Both the position numbers and the translations under genes were made by a program. Below are positions 33,544 through 41,265 of a stretch of DNA of 64,000 nt, one piece after another (the first letter of the stretch is position 1; every line of letters begins with the position of its first letter). Below the pieces are notes generated by a model. That model was not told the origin of the DNA. It did no database searches and worked only from the letters and a program-made list of their open reading frames with translations. This DNA comes from Thiothrix nivea DSM 5205 (GTDB lineage: Bacteria > Pseudomonadota > Gammaproteobacteria > Thiotrichales > Thiotrichaceae): the NCBI RefSeq assembly GCF_000260135.1, contig NZ_JH651384.1:189693-253692 (forward strand), read 5' to 3'.

Positions 33544-34206
33544 ATGCGTATTTTGCTTGCCGAAGACGACCGGCTGATCGGCACAGCCATCCAGCAAGCC
33601 TTCAGGGATGCGGCTTATGCGCTTGATTGGGTGCGGGATGGCGAGTCTGCTATCACCGCTATCACTGCACAGGCTTATGACTTGCTGCTGCTTGATCTGG
33701 GGTTGCCACGCAGGGATGGCCTGGCAGTCCTGGAGCAGCTACGTCAGGCACGGCACATGCTGCCAGTGATCATCATTACCGCGCGGGATAGCTTGGAAGA
33801 CCGTATTCAGGGCTTGGACTTGGGGGCAGACGATTTCATTGTCAAACCTTTCGCCATGAATGAGTTGCTGGCACGTATCCGCGCAGTTTCCCGGCGTCAT
33901 CAGGGGAGTGGCAGCCCCATCCTGGGGAATGGCATCCTTGAACTTGACCCTGCCTCCCATGAGGTCACGCGGGGTGAAGCCACTTTTACGCTGCCTGCCC
34001 GTGAATTTGCCTTGTTGCAGGCTTTATTGCTGCGCCCCGGAACCATCCTTTCCCGCGCGGAACTGGAAGACCGTATCTACGGCTGGAATGAGGAAGTGGA
34101 AAGCAATGCCGTCGAATTCATCATCCATTCCCTGCGCAAAAAGTTGGGCAGTGACGCCATCAAAAATGTACGGGGTGTGGGATGGATGGTGGCGAAAGGC
34201 AACTGA
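33544..34206 (+). CDS. OmpR-family response regulator
   Basis: 220 residues. The receiver domain has ILLAEDD and the phospho-acceptor Asp in YDLLLLDLGLPRRDGLAVL (about residue 51), and Lys in FIVKPFAMNELLARI. The C-terminal winged helix has LPAREFALLQALLLRPGTILSR and NAVEFIIHSLRKKLG. It is closest in style to the QseB/PmrA/TctD group. It follows the broken COG4705-type gene by 12 bases, so the membrane-protein pair may be its target or part of its operon. Its stop overlaps the kinase start by 25 bases. Confidence 0.94.
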   Translation: MRILLAEDDRLIGTAIQQAFRDAAYALDWVRDGESAITAITAQAYDLLLLDLGLPRRDGLAVLEQLRQARHMLPVIIITARDSLEDRIQGLDLGADDFIVKPFAMNELLARIRAVSRRHQGSGSPILGNGILELDPASHEVTRGEATFTLPAREFALLQALLLRPGTILSRAELEDRIYGWNEEVESNAVEFIIHSLRKKLGSDAIKNVRGVGWMVAKGN

Positions 34207-35501
34207 ACCGTTCACTTCAGCAGAACCTGAACCGCTGGATATTGTCGGCGGTGCTGGCGTTTTCCCTGCTGGCGGGCGTTGTTTCCGGCTGGACTGCGTT
34301 CGATGAAGCGCGGGAATTGCAGGATTCCCTGTTGCAGCAGGTGGGGGCGCTGGTCGCAAGCCGCACGCGCAGCATCAGCCTGCCGGGCGACGTTGACCCG
34401 GAAGATACCTTGGTGGTGCAGCGGTTGGGCGATAGGGACACGCAAAGCCTGCCGATTCCCGCAGACTTGCCGGATGGCTTGCATACGCTGGATTTGGCGG
34501 GAACAGGCTGGCGGGTGTTTGTTTATACCGCGCCAACCTCGGCGGCAGGTCAGGGGGGGCGCTTTGCGGTCAGCCAGCAAACCGAAGTGCGCGACGAAGT
34601 GGCGTGGGGAAGCAGCCTGCGCACCTTGTTACCCGTATTGCTACTGGCTCCCGTTCTGATGGCGGTGGTCAGTTTTGCGGTGAACCGGAGTTTTCTACCG
34701 GTGCGGGCGCTTGCTAATGCGGTAGACAAGCGTGATGAAAACCGTCTGGATGCCTTGCCTGACCAGCGTGTACCGCTGGAATTGCTGCCGTTCACCCATT
34801 CCCTCAACCGCCTGCTGGAACGCTTGCGGCAAGCCATTACCCAGCAGCAGCGCTTTGTCGCCGATGCCGCGCATGAATTGCGTACCCCTGTAACCGCTAT
34901 CTCCCTGCTGGTTGAAAACCTGGCCAAGGCCGATACGCTGGAAGCATCCCGCAAGCGGCTGCTGCCGGTGCAGGAAGGCATGGAACGTTTGCGTACCCTG
35001 GTTGCCCATCTGCTCAATCTTGCACGCTTGCAAGGGGAAAACCAGCCGGAAGCCACCCAGATTAATTTTCGCCAAACCGTGCAGGAAACCATTGCGGAGT
35101 TGATCCCGCTGGCAGAAGCCAAGTCCATTGACCTGGGGATGCTGCGCAATGAAAACCTGTTGGTGCAGGATAGGGCGGGTAACCTCAGTGTGCTGGTACG
35201 CAATGCCGTCGAAAATGCCATCCGCTACACACCGGCAGGCGGGCAGGTGGATATCAGCCTGTTTGCGGACGACGGGCAGGCTGTACTGCAAGTGGCGGAT
35301 ACAGGTTGTGGTATTCCGCAAGAAGAATTGCCGCAGGTATTTGAACCCTTCTACCGCGTTGGTGTCAGTGCTGAACCCGGTAACGGGTTAGGGTTGGCGA
35401 TCAGTCAGGAGATTGCCAAACGGCTAGGGGGAAGCATTCGGCTGGCAAACCGGAAGGGCGGCGGACTGCTGTTTGAGTATTGTCAATCGCTCCAGCAATA
35501 A
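34182..35501 (+). CDS. Membrane sensor histidine kinase
   Basis: 439 residues. Two membrane segments (about residues 18-38 and 150-172) enclose a periplasmic sensor region. The HisKA box is RFVADAAHELRTPVTAISLL. The ATPase has NAVENAIRYTPAGG, VADTGCGI and GNGLGLAISQEIAKRLGG. It pairs with the overlapping response regulator. The signal is unknown; the neighbouring COG4705-type membrane proteins hint at ion or envelope stress, but that is a guess. Confidence 0.93.
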   Translation: MDGGERQLNRSLQQNLNRWILSAVLAFSLLAGVVSGWTAFDEARELQDSLLQQVGALVASRTRSISLPGDVDPEDTLVVQRLGDRDTQSLPIPADLPDGLHTLDLAGTGWRVFVYTAPTSAAGQGGRFAVSQQTEVRDEVAWGSSLRTLLPVLLLAPVLMAVVSFAVNRSFLPVRALANAVDKRDENRLDALPDQRVPLELLPFTHSLNRLLERLRQAITQQQRFVADAAHELRTPVTAISLLVENLAKADTLEASRKRLLPVQEGMERLRTLVAHLLNLARLQGENQPEATQINFRQTVQETIAELIPLAEAKSIDLGMLRNENLLVQDRAGNLSVLVRNAVENAIRYTPAGGQVDISLFADDGQAVLQVADTGCGIPQEELPQVFEPFYRVGVSAEPGNGLGLAISQEIAKRLGGSIRLANRKGGGLLFEYCQSLQQ

Positions 35502-35568
35502 AGCCCCCTCCGACTTTGAATGGTCGCAAGGGGCAACCTCTGCTTAGCCAATCGGCAAAGGAGGAAAA

Positions 35569-36312
35569 TTACTTCATGACAACACGTGCGTCGAGTGGTT
35601 GCACAGGGCGGTTGTTAGGGTGGCCCATGATGTCGGCAAAGATTTTCACCTGATCAGCAGTGGCGACAACAGGTTGTTTCATGACCAGCCAGGTCACGCC
35701 TTCCGTGCAGGGAGGCGTGGTGAGGGAGCCGTTGAAGCGGTAGTAATCATGGTCGGCTGGCAGCAGGGCGGATACGTCCACCTTGTCGGTCAGCGCAACG
35801 GTATTGTCGGCTTCTTTCGGCATTTGCGGCCAGAACTGCTTCAGGCCAGCATTGGCCTCTGCGCCTTCCTCAAACATGACGGCGACAACTGCCAGGTTGC
35901 CATCCTTGTCGGCATGAACCAGATGCGCTTCCATAGGGTAGTTTTTGCCGTCGAACTGGTTTTCGCTTGGTGAGTGGAAATGGAACTGCTTCAATTCGTA
36001 ATCGTGCCCATCCAGTGTCAGGGTGCTGCCCGGCTCGTACTTGACCTGGATGGTGTGGCCATTGTTGAGGACTTCGTTGCCACCAGCCTGATAAGCCAGC
36101 GTCAGGGGGGAAAGTTCAGCTTCAACTTCGGCTTTGCTGTCGAGGTTGACGGGGGACTGGTTTTTGCCGATGGCGCACTCTTTGTAGGCGTCGGCCAGTT
36201 CACCCCAATGTTCGGGGCCTTCCGCGCCTTCATAAGTCCAGTGTGCTGCCTGTTCGGCATTGGCGACTGCGGAGGAAAGCAGCAGTGCGCCAGTAATCAG
36301 CCATTGTTTCAT
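35569..36312 (-). CDS. Periplasmic alpha-type carbonic anhydrase
   Basis: 247 residues with a signal peptide (1-19, cut after ANA). It interconverts CO2 and bicarbonate. The zinc ligands are in QFHFHSPSEN and MEAHLVH. The family signatures NQSPVNL and YYRFNGSLTTPPCTEGVTWLVM are intact. Downstream of a SulP transporter on the same strand (gap 49 bases), it probably supplies periplasmic bicarbonate for uptake, which fits an autotroph that gains energy from H2. Confidence 0.96.
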   Translation of the reverse strand: MKQWLITGALLLSSAVANAEQAAHWTYEGAEGPEHWGELADAYKECAIGKNQSPVNLDSKAEVEAELSPLTLAYQAGGNEVLNNGHTIQVKYEPGSTLTLDGHDYELKQFHFHSPSENQFDGKNYPMEAHLVHADKDGNLAVVAVMFEEGAEANAGLKQFWPQMPKEADNTVALTDKVDVSALLPADHDYYRFNGSLTTPPCTEGVTWLVMKQPVVATADQVKIFADIMGHPNNRPVQPLDARVVMK

Positions 36313-36361
36313 GTGGTGTTCCTTTCGTTGTTGCGAAAAAACTTGGTTATGGGTATTGCCC

Positions 36362-38098
36362 TTACGCGCCCGGTAGTTTGGCGCATTCGCGGAAGATGCG
36401 TTTGGTGCAGGTTGCGCAAATGTCTGGATTCATACGCAGGCTCAGGGAGTGCAGGGCGGCTTCCTTGCTGGAGAAGATATTGCCCTCACCAAAGTCGGCC
36501 AGGAAGTCGATGCGGTCCATGAAGTCGAACACCTTGTTCTTGACGCCCTGGATGTAAAGGCCACCGCCGATGGCCTTGAGGCTTTTGGCTTCCTGGATCA
36601 GCATTTCAGCGCCAGCCAGGTCAATGAAGTTGATGCCTTCGCCCACGATCAGCACATGCTTGATGCCCTGTTTTTCGGCAATACAGGCCAGCTCGCGTTG
36701 CACCTTGTCCAGTGAACCAAAATAGATCGACATGTCGATACGGATAATCTTGAGCTGGGGGCATTCCGGCAGGCCGACTTCGGCAACTTCCGCCAGTTTG
36801 TGGCGCGGCTCGTTCGGGTCTGGGGCCAGATCCGCGATGTTGGGCAGGGAAGTGCGCATCAGGAAAATGACCAGCGACAGGATCACGCCGATGTAAATGG
36901 CAAATTCCAGCTCCAGGAACAGGGTGGCGAAGAAGGTGGTCGCCAGGATCGAGGTTTCTGATCTGCTGCTTTCCAGAATGTGCTTGATGTGGTGGAAATC
37001 AATCAGGTTATAGGCAACCAGCAGGATAATCCCGCCCATGGCGGCTACTGGCAGGTAAGCCGCCAGTGGCGCGACCAGTAACACAATCAGGGCGAGGAAA
37101 ATGGCGGCGAAAATGGCCGACATTGGCGTTTTCGCCCCGGAAGAATAGTTGATGCCGGAGCGGGTAAAGGAGCCAGAACCTGCATAGCTGGAGAAGAAAC
37201 TGCCAACGATGTTCGACAAGCCCTGGCCGATGAATTCCTGGTTACCATCCAGCCGCTGATGTGATTTGGTGGCGATGGAACGGGCGATGGAAACAGCTTC
37301 GATCAGACCCAGCAGCGCCACGGCAAATGCACCGGAAGCCAGCTGTTTGATGGCTGCAAATGAAAATTCAGGGAGCGACAGCGGCGGCAGATGGCCAGGG
37401 ATTTCGCCTACGTATTTGATGCCATTCGCTTCGCCACCTAGCACCATGCTGGCGAGGCTGCCCATCACCATGCCGAACAACAGATGCGGCATTTTCGGCA
37501 GGTAGCGTTTCATAACCAGCGCAGATAGCATGGTAAATATGGCCACGCCCAGAATGGATAGGTTGATGCTAGGAATCCCCATGAACACATCCATCCATGT
37601 ATGCACAAAGGATTCACCCTGCGGAATCTTGATACCGAGTACATGTTTCATCTGACTGGTGGCAATCAGGATAGCCGCGCCCGCCGTAAAGCCGATCACC
37701 ACCGTATGCGACACAAAGTTGACTACTTTGCCCATTTTCACCAGACCCAATACCAGTTGGTAAATACCGGCAAGAAATGTCAGGGTCAGCACCATCTGGA
37801 CGAATTGCGCGCTTCCCGGCTCAGCATAACGGCTGATGGCGGAAAATACTACCAGTGAAATGGCGGTGGTCGGGCCTGAAATCAGGTGCAGGGAGGAGCC
37901 AAACAAACCGGCGATGATCGGCGTGATCATGGCGGTATACAAACCGTATTCGGGAGGCAGGCCAGCGATGGCGGCAAAGGCAACGCCTTGGGGAAGTACG
38001 ATAACCGCGCCGGTTAACCCGGCAAAGAAGTCAGCTTTCAGGGTGTCTTTGTTGATTAGCCCAAACCAGGTCAAAAAAGGCAGGAAAATCTCTCTCAT
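36362..38098 (-). CDS. SulP-family anion transporter with STAS domain
   Basis: 578 residues. About 12-14 membrane segments (residues 15-420) include the SulP signatures GVAFAAIAGLPPEYGLYTAMI and SSLHLISGPTTAISLVVFS. A C-terminal STAS domain (about 450-555) follows: IIRIDMSIYFGSLDKVQ, then HVLIVGEGINFIDLAGAEML. Substrates of the family include bicarbonate and sulfate. The adjacent carbonic anhydrase favours bicarbonate. The hypC-like gene 92 bases upstream is on the same strand and may share its transcript. Confidence 0.92.
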   Translation of the reverse strand: MREIFLPFLTWFGLINKDTLKADFFAGLTGAVIVLPQGVAFAAIAGLPPEYGLYTAMITPIIAGLFGSSLHLISGPTTAISLVVFSAISRYAEPGSAQFVQMVLTLTFLAGIYQLVLGLVKMGKVVNFVSHTVVIGFTAGAAILIATSQMKHVLGIKIPQGESFVHTWMDVFMGIPSINLSILGVAIFTMLSALVMKRYLPKMPHLLFGMVMGSLASMVLGGEANGIKYVGEIPGHLPPLSLPEFSFAAIKQLASGAFAVALLGLIEAVSIARSIATKSHQRLDGNQEFIGQGLSNIVGSFFSSYAGSGSFTRSGINYSSGAKTPMSAIFAAIFLALIVLLVAPLAAYLPVAAMGGIILLVAYNLIDFHHIKHILESSRSETSILATTFFATLFLELEFAIYIGVILSLVIFLMRTSLPNIADLAPDPNEPRHKLAEVAEVGLPECPQLKIIRIDMSIYFGSLDKVQRELACIAEKQGIKHVLIVGEGINFIDLAGAEMLIQEAKSLKAIGGGLYIQGVKNKVFDFMDRIDFLADFGEGNIFSSKEAALHSLSLRMNPDICATCTKRIFRECAKLPGA

Positions 38099-38190
38099 GG
38101 TGCAGAAGCCTCGGGATGCCGCGAATGGGGGCGAATCTTAACACATCAGAATTCCCTAATGTAGGGTGAATCCGCATTGGTCATGTTGTT

Positions 38191-38436
38191 TTAGGCGTGT
38201 TTATTATCGATCGCCGCAAAAATTTCGTCATAATGCGCCCAAGCGATGGCAGCTTCCTTTGCTGTCACTTTTTGCATGACCTGCCCCAGGCTGATCATGA
38301 CGTAATCACCTACCGCGATTTCTTCGCCCTGCGACATCAGCAAACCGGCTTCCCGCTCGATTCCACGTGCCTCACAGCGCACGCTCAGGCCGCTATCGTC
38401 AACGGCTATCACTTGCATGGGAATGGCCAGACACAT
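38191..38436 (-). CDS. HypC-family hydrogenase maturation chaperone (third copy)
   Basis: 81 residues, beginning MCLAIPMQVIAVDD with the essential Cys 2, and ending in a helix with KVTAKEAAIAWAHYDEIF. It is divergent from the second hydrogenase operon and close to it, so it probably serves HynL, while HypC and HupF serve HupL and HupV. It could be called hypC2 or hynF; no established symbol fits with certainty. Confidence 0.92.
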   Translation of the reverse strand: MCLAIPMQVIAVDDSGLSVRCEARGIEREAGLLMSQGEEIAVGDYVMISLGQVMQKVTAKEAAIAWAHYDEIFAAIDNKHA

Positions 38437-38496
38437 GCGATTTTTCCTAATTCAGGTCAAGGTTTTCCAATCTTACCGCGCAGATACCGGCTTGTT

Positions 38497-38510
38497 TTGA
38501 CCAATGTCAA
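38497..38510 (+). promoter_or_regulatory. FNR-type box upstream of the hyn operon
   Basis: TTGAC-CAAT-GTCAA, a perfect inverted repeat of the FNR/FixK type (TTGAY-N4-RTCAA). Its centre is about 72 bases before the protease start codon. With activation at -41.5 the transcript would begin near 38545. In Thiocapsa the homologous hyn operon is known to depend on an FNR protein, which supports anaerobic control here. Confidence 0.7.
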
Positions 38511-38575
38511 ACGAATGGGGAGAAAAGGGTAGACAATGGCTCATCTTGTTAACGAAACCGAATAAGTGCAAAACA

Positions 38576-39088
38576 ATGTTGGTATTGGGTATTGGTAATA
38601 TTCTGTTACGGGACGAAGGCGTCGGGATTCATTTATTGAAATTCATGCAGAGATATTTTGATGCGTTTCCCGATGTAACCTATATGGATGGTGGCACACT
38701 GAGCTTTTCCCTTGCCGGTGAAATAGAAAGCCACGATCACTTGCTGGTGCTGGACGCCGTTGAGCTGAATGCGCCACCCGGTACTTTGTGCTGCTACGAG
38801 GATGAGGCCATGGATCATTTCCTCGGGACAGCCAAACGCAGCGCCCATGAAGTCGGTTTGCTGGATCTGATGGACATTGCCCGGCTATCAGGGCATCTGC
38901 CCAGGCATCGTGCGCTAGTCGGCATCCAGTATGAAACGTTTGATTGGGGGGAGGAGCCGACCCCTGAGGTAAAAGAAAACATTCCATTGGCGGGTCGTCT
39001 GGCCGCCAACCTGTTGCAGAAGTGGGAGCTGGAGGAGCACCCACCCTGCCGACAACATAAAGCACCCAAGTTGGAGATAGCCAAATGA
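38576..39088 (+). CDS. Hydrogenase maturation protease of the second hydrogenase
   Basis: 170 residues from ATG 38576, the first codon of the conserved start MLVLGIGNILLRDEGVGIHLL; the ribosome site is weak. Metal ligands: Glu in RDEGVG, Asp in LVLDAVELN, His in SAHEVGLLDLM. It belongs to the HupD/HyaD peptidase family and should cut the HynL tail after DPCIACAVH. It heads the hyn operon and overlaps the next gene by four bases. Confidence 0.93.
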   Translation: MLVLGIGNILLRDEGVGIHLLKFMQRYFDAFPDVTYMDGGTLSFSLAGEIESHDHLLVLDAVELNAPPGTLCCYEDEAMDHFLGTAKRSAHEVGLLDLMDIARLSGHLPRHRALVGIQYETFDWGEEPTPEVKENIPLAGRLAANLLQKWELEEHPPCRQHKAPKLEIAK

Positions 39089-39507
39089 CATTGAATGATA
39101 TTCCAGTCCAGTCCGAAGCAGTAGCAACCGGCAACCTGCGTCCCGTGATGCATGAAATCCATCATGCACTGAGCGGGTTCGTTACCAGCGGAACGCATGG
39201 CATGATCGATTTGCATAGCCTGCCTTTTTCCCCGCAGGAGTTTGCACAACTGGATGAGTTTCTGGGTGAAGGCGAGGTGGACATTACCCTCAATGTGCTG
39301 GGTAAAACCCGCTTGCGGGAAAGTGGCTACGCAGGTGTGTGGCGGGTAGAACACTTCGACGACAGTGGGCAGCGGATTGGCTATTTCGTCGAAATCGGTC
39401 ATACGCCGGAAATCCTGCGTTCCCAATGTGATGATATCAAGGAAGGGCTGGCTACGATGAGCACAATTCTCGCGATGGAGGAAGGCAATGAGGATGAAAC
39501 AACATGA
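39085..39507 (+). CDS. Stand-alone HupH C-terminal-domain protein
   Basis: 140 residues. The part LGEGEVDITLNVLGKTRLRESGYAGVWRVEHFDDSGQRIGYFVEIG resembles a segment of HupH (LAEGEVGILFDT ... GLPGVWWHRM). It lacks the second repeat that full HupH carries, so it appears to be a single-domain version. It is presumably a maturation factor for HynS. It overlaps the protease gene by four bases and hynS by 20 bases. Confidence 0.78.
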   Translation: MTLNDIPVQSEAVATGNLRPVMHEIHHALSGFVTSGTHGMIDLHSLPFSPQEFAQLDEFLGEGEVDITLNVLGKTRLRESGYAGVWRVEHFDDSGQRIGYFVEIGHTPEILRSQCDDIKEGLATMSTILAMEEGNEDETT

Positions 39508-40606
39508 TGAGGTTCCCCGTCACCCAACTGTAGGGGAGCAACTGCGCTCGCAAGGCATCTCGCGGCGCGGTTTCCTGAAGTTCTGCACCCTGCTGGCGTC
39601 GAGCATGGCGCTTGCCCCGGCGATGGTTCCCAAAATCGCGGCTGCGCTGGAGCAGGCCAAACGCCCGTCGGTGATCTGGCTTTCCTTCCAGGAATGCACC
39701 GGCTGCACCGAATCCCTGACCCGTTCCCATAGCCCGAGTATCGAAGGGCTGATCTTCGACGCCATTTCGCTGGATTACCACCATACCCTACAGGCCGCAT
39801 CAGGCTATGGCGCAGAAGCAGCCCGCGAAGAAGCGATCAAGGAAAACTACGGCAAATATGTGCTGGTGGTGGATGGCTCCATTCCGCTCGACAACCCTGG
39901 CTTTTCCACCATCGCAGGCATCAGCAATGTGGATATGCTGAGGGAAGCGGCGGCGGGCGCGGCGGCTATTGTGGCAGTCGGCACATGCGCGGCATTTGGT
40001 GGCTTGCCGAAAGCGAACCCGAATCCGACCGGTGCGGCGTCTGTTGCCGACATCATCAAGGACAAGCCGATTATCAATGTGTCCGGTTGCCCACCGATTC
40101 CAGTGGTGATTACCGGTGTATTGGCTCATTTCCTCACTTTCGGTTTACCGGAACTGGATAGCCTGGGTCGTCCGAAAGCCTTCTATGGGCAGAACATCCA
40201 CGACCGTTGCTATCGCCGTCCGTTCTATGAGCGTGGCCTGTTTGCTGAAACCTTCGATGACAAAGGCGCGAAAGCAGGCTGGTGTCTGTACAAGCTGGGC
40301 TGCAAAGGGCCGGTGACTTACAACGCCTGCGCCACCACCAAATGGAATGAGGGAACCAGTTTCCCGATCCAGTCCGGGCATGGTTGCATTGGTTGTTCCG
40401 AACCCGATTTCTGGGATTTCGGTGGTTTGTACCAGGCTTTGTCGGTTCCCTCCGGTGCTTCCGGGAAGACGGTGGTTTACGCCGCTGCTGCGGGTATCGC
40501 CGCCGGGGTTGCGGTGGCTGCCGTGAACAAGAAAACCAAGGCGGATGCAGCAGGTTTACACAAGACCGTGACGGTCGAAGAACTGAATCAGGAGTCACAG
40601 TCATGA
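39488..40606 (+). CDS. hynS: [NiFe] hydrogenase small subunit HynS, standard cluster type
   Basis: 372 residues. Tat signal SRRGFLK at residues 25-31. The proximal cluster motif is ECTGCTES (Cys 70 and 73) and GTCAAFGGLPKANPNP, so it has the ordinary four-Cys site without the extra cysteines seen in HupS. The distal clusters use YNACATTKWNEG and [16 protein letters not shown]-terminal membrane anchor follows (VVYAAAAGIAAGVAVAAV). It is part of an Isp-type (group 1e) enzyme with Isp1 and Isp2 between the two subunit genes. Confidence 0.96.
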   Translation: MRMKQHDEVPRHPTVGEQLRSQGISRRGFLKFCTLLASSMALAPAMVPKIAAALEQAKRPSVIWLSFQECTGCTESLTRSHSPSIEGLIFDAISLDYHHTLQAASGYGAEAAREEAIKENYGKYVLVVDGSIPLDNPGFSTIAGISNVDMLREAAAGAAAIVAVGTCAAFGGLPKANPNPTGAASVADIIKDKPIINVSGCPPIPVVITGVLAHFLTFGLPELDSLGRPKAFYGQNIHDRCYRRPFYERGLFAETFDDKGAKAGWCLYKLGCKGPVTYNACATTKWNEGTSFPIQSGHGCIGCSEPDFWDFGGLYQALSVPSGASGKTVVYAAAAGIAAGVAVAAVNKKTKADAAGLHKTVTVEELNQESQS

Positions 40607-41265
40607 ATGAAGTCGATTTCCTGTTGTGGGTAAAAGGGCCTGCGTTTACCGCAGCAGTTGTGATCTTTATCGCAGGGCTGGCGTTACGCCTGTTTGAAAT
40701 CCTCTCGCTGGGGCGCAAACACAATTTCGCCGTGTCACGCAGCGACCCGATGAAGGGTGGGTTGCGGGAAATGTGGCGGCGTTCGCTGCCGGTGGATCGG
40801 GCGACGTTCGACCGCTCCATGTTTACCATCGTCAGCGGGTATGTGTTCCATATCGGCCTGTTCGTGGTGATCTTCATGCTGGCGGCGCATGTGGAATTGT
40901 TCAAGAGCGTGATCGGGTTCGGCTGGCCGAATCTTTCCACCCCGGTGGTGGATGCGTTTGCCGTCGTCACCATGATCGCGTTGATTGCGGTGTTGGTGCA
41001 TCGTTTGCATCATCCGGTCAAGCGCTTCCTGTCGACTCCCTCTGATTATCTGGTGTGGGGCGCAACCTTCGTGCCGCTGCTGACCGGCTACATGGCTTAC
41101 CACCATCTGCTGCTGTCGCCGCAACTGATGCAGGCGCTGCACATCCTGAGCGTGGAATTCCTGCTGGTGATCTTCCCCTTCACCAAGCTGATGCATACCT
41201 TCACGCTGTTCCTGTCCCGCTGGTATAACGGCGCATCCATGGGGATGCGGGGGGTGAAGTCATGA
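40603..41265 (+). CDS. isp1: Membrane cytochrome-b-like subunit Isp1
   Basis: 220 residues from ATG 40603, overlapping the hynS stop by four bases; GGAG lies upstream. Five or so membrane segments. His-containing helices such as VLVHRLHHPVKRFL and LTGYMAYHHLLLS are candidate haem ligands. It resembles NarI/DsrM-type cytochromes. In Thiocapsa Isp1 and Isp2 link HynSL to the membrane electron chain. Confidence 0.93.
   Translation: MNEVDFLLWVKGPAFTAAVVIFIAGLALRLFEILSLGRKHNFAVSRSDPMKGGLREMWRRSLPVDRATFDRSMFTIVSGYVFHIGLFVVIFMLAAHVELFKSVIGFGWPNLSTPVVDAFAVVTMIALIAVLVHRLHHPVKRFLSTPSDYLVWGATFVPLLTGYMAYHHLLLSPQLMQALHILSVEFLLVIFPFTKLMHTFTLFLSRWYNGASMGMRGVKS

Noticed and set aside
35504-35534. Hairpin-like GCCCC...GGGGC between the kinase and carbonic anhydrase genes as a terminator
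   Set aside because: The stem is interrupted and no T-run follows on either strand.
38531-38547. Sigma-54-like TGGCTCATCTTG upstream of the hyn operon
   Set aside because: The spacing between the GG and the expected GC is wrong by two bases and the -12 GC is missing.
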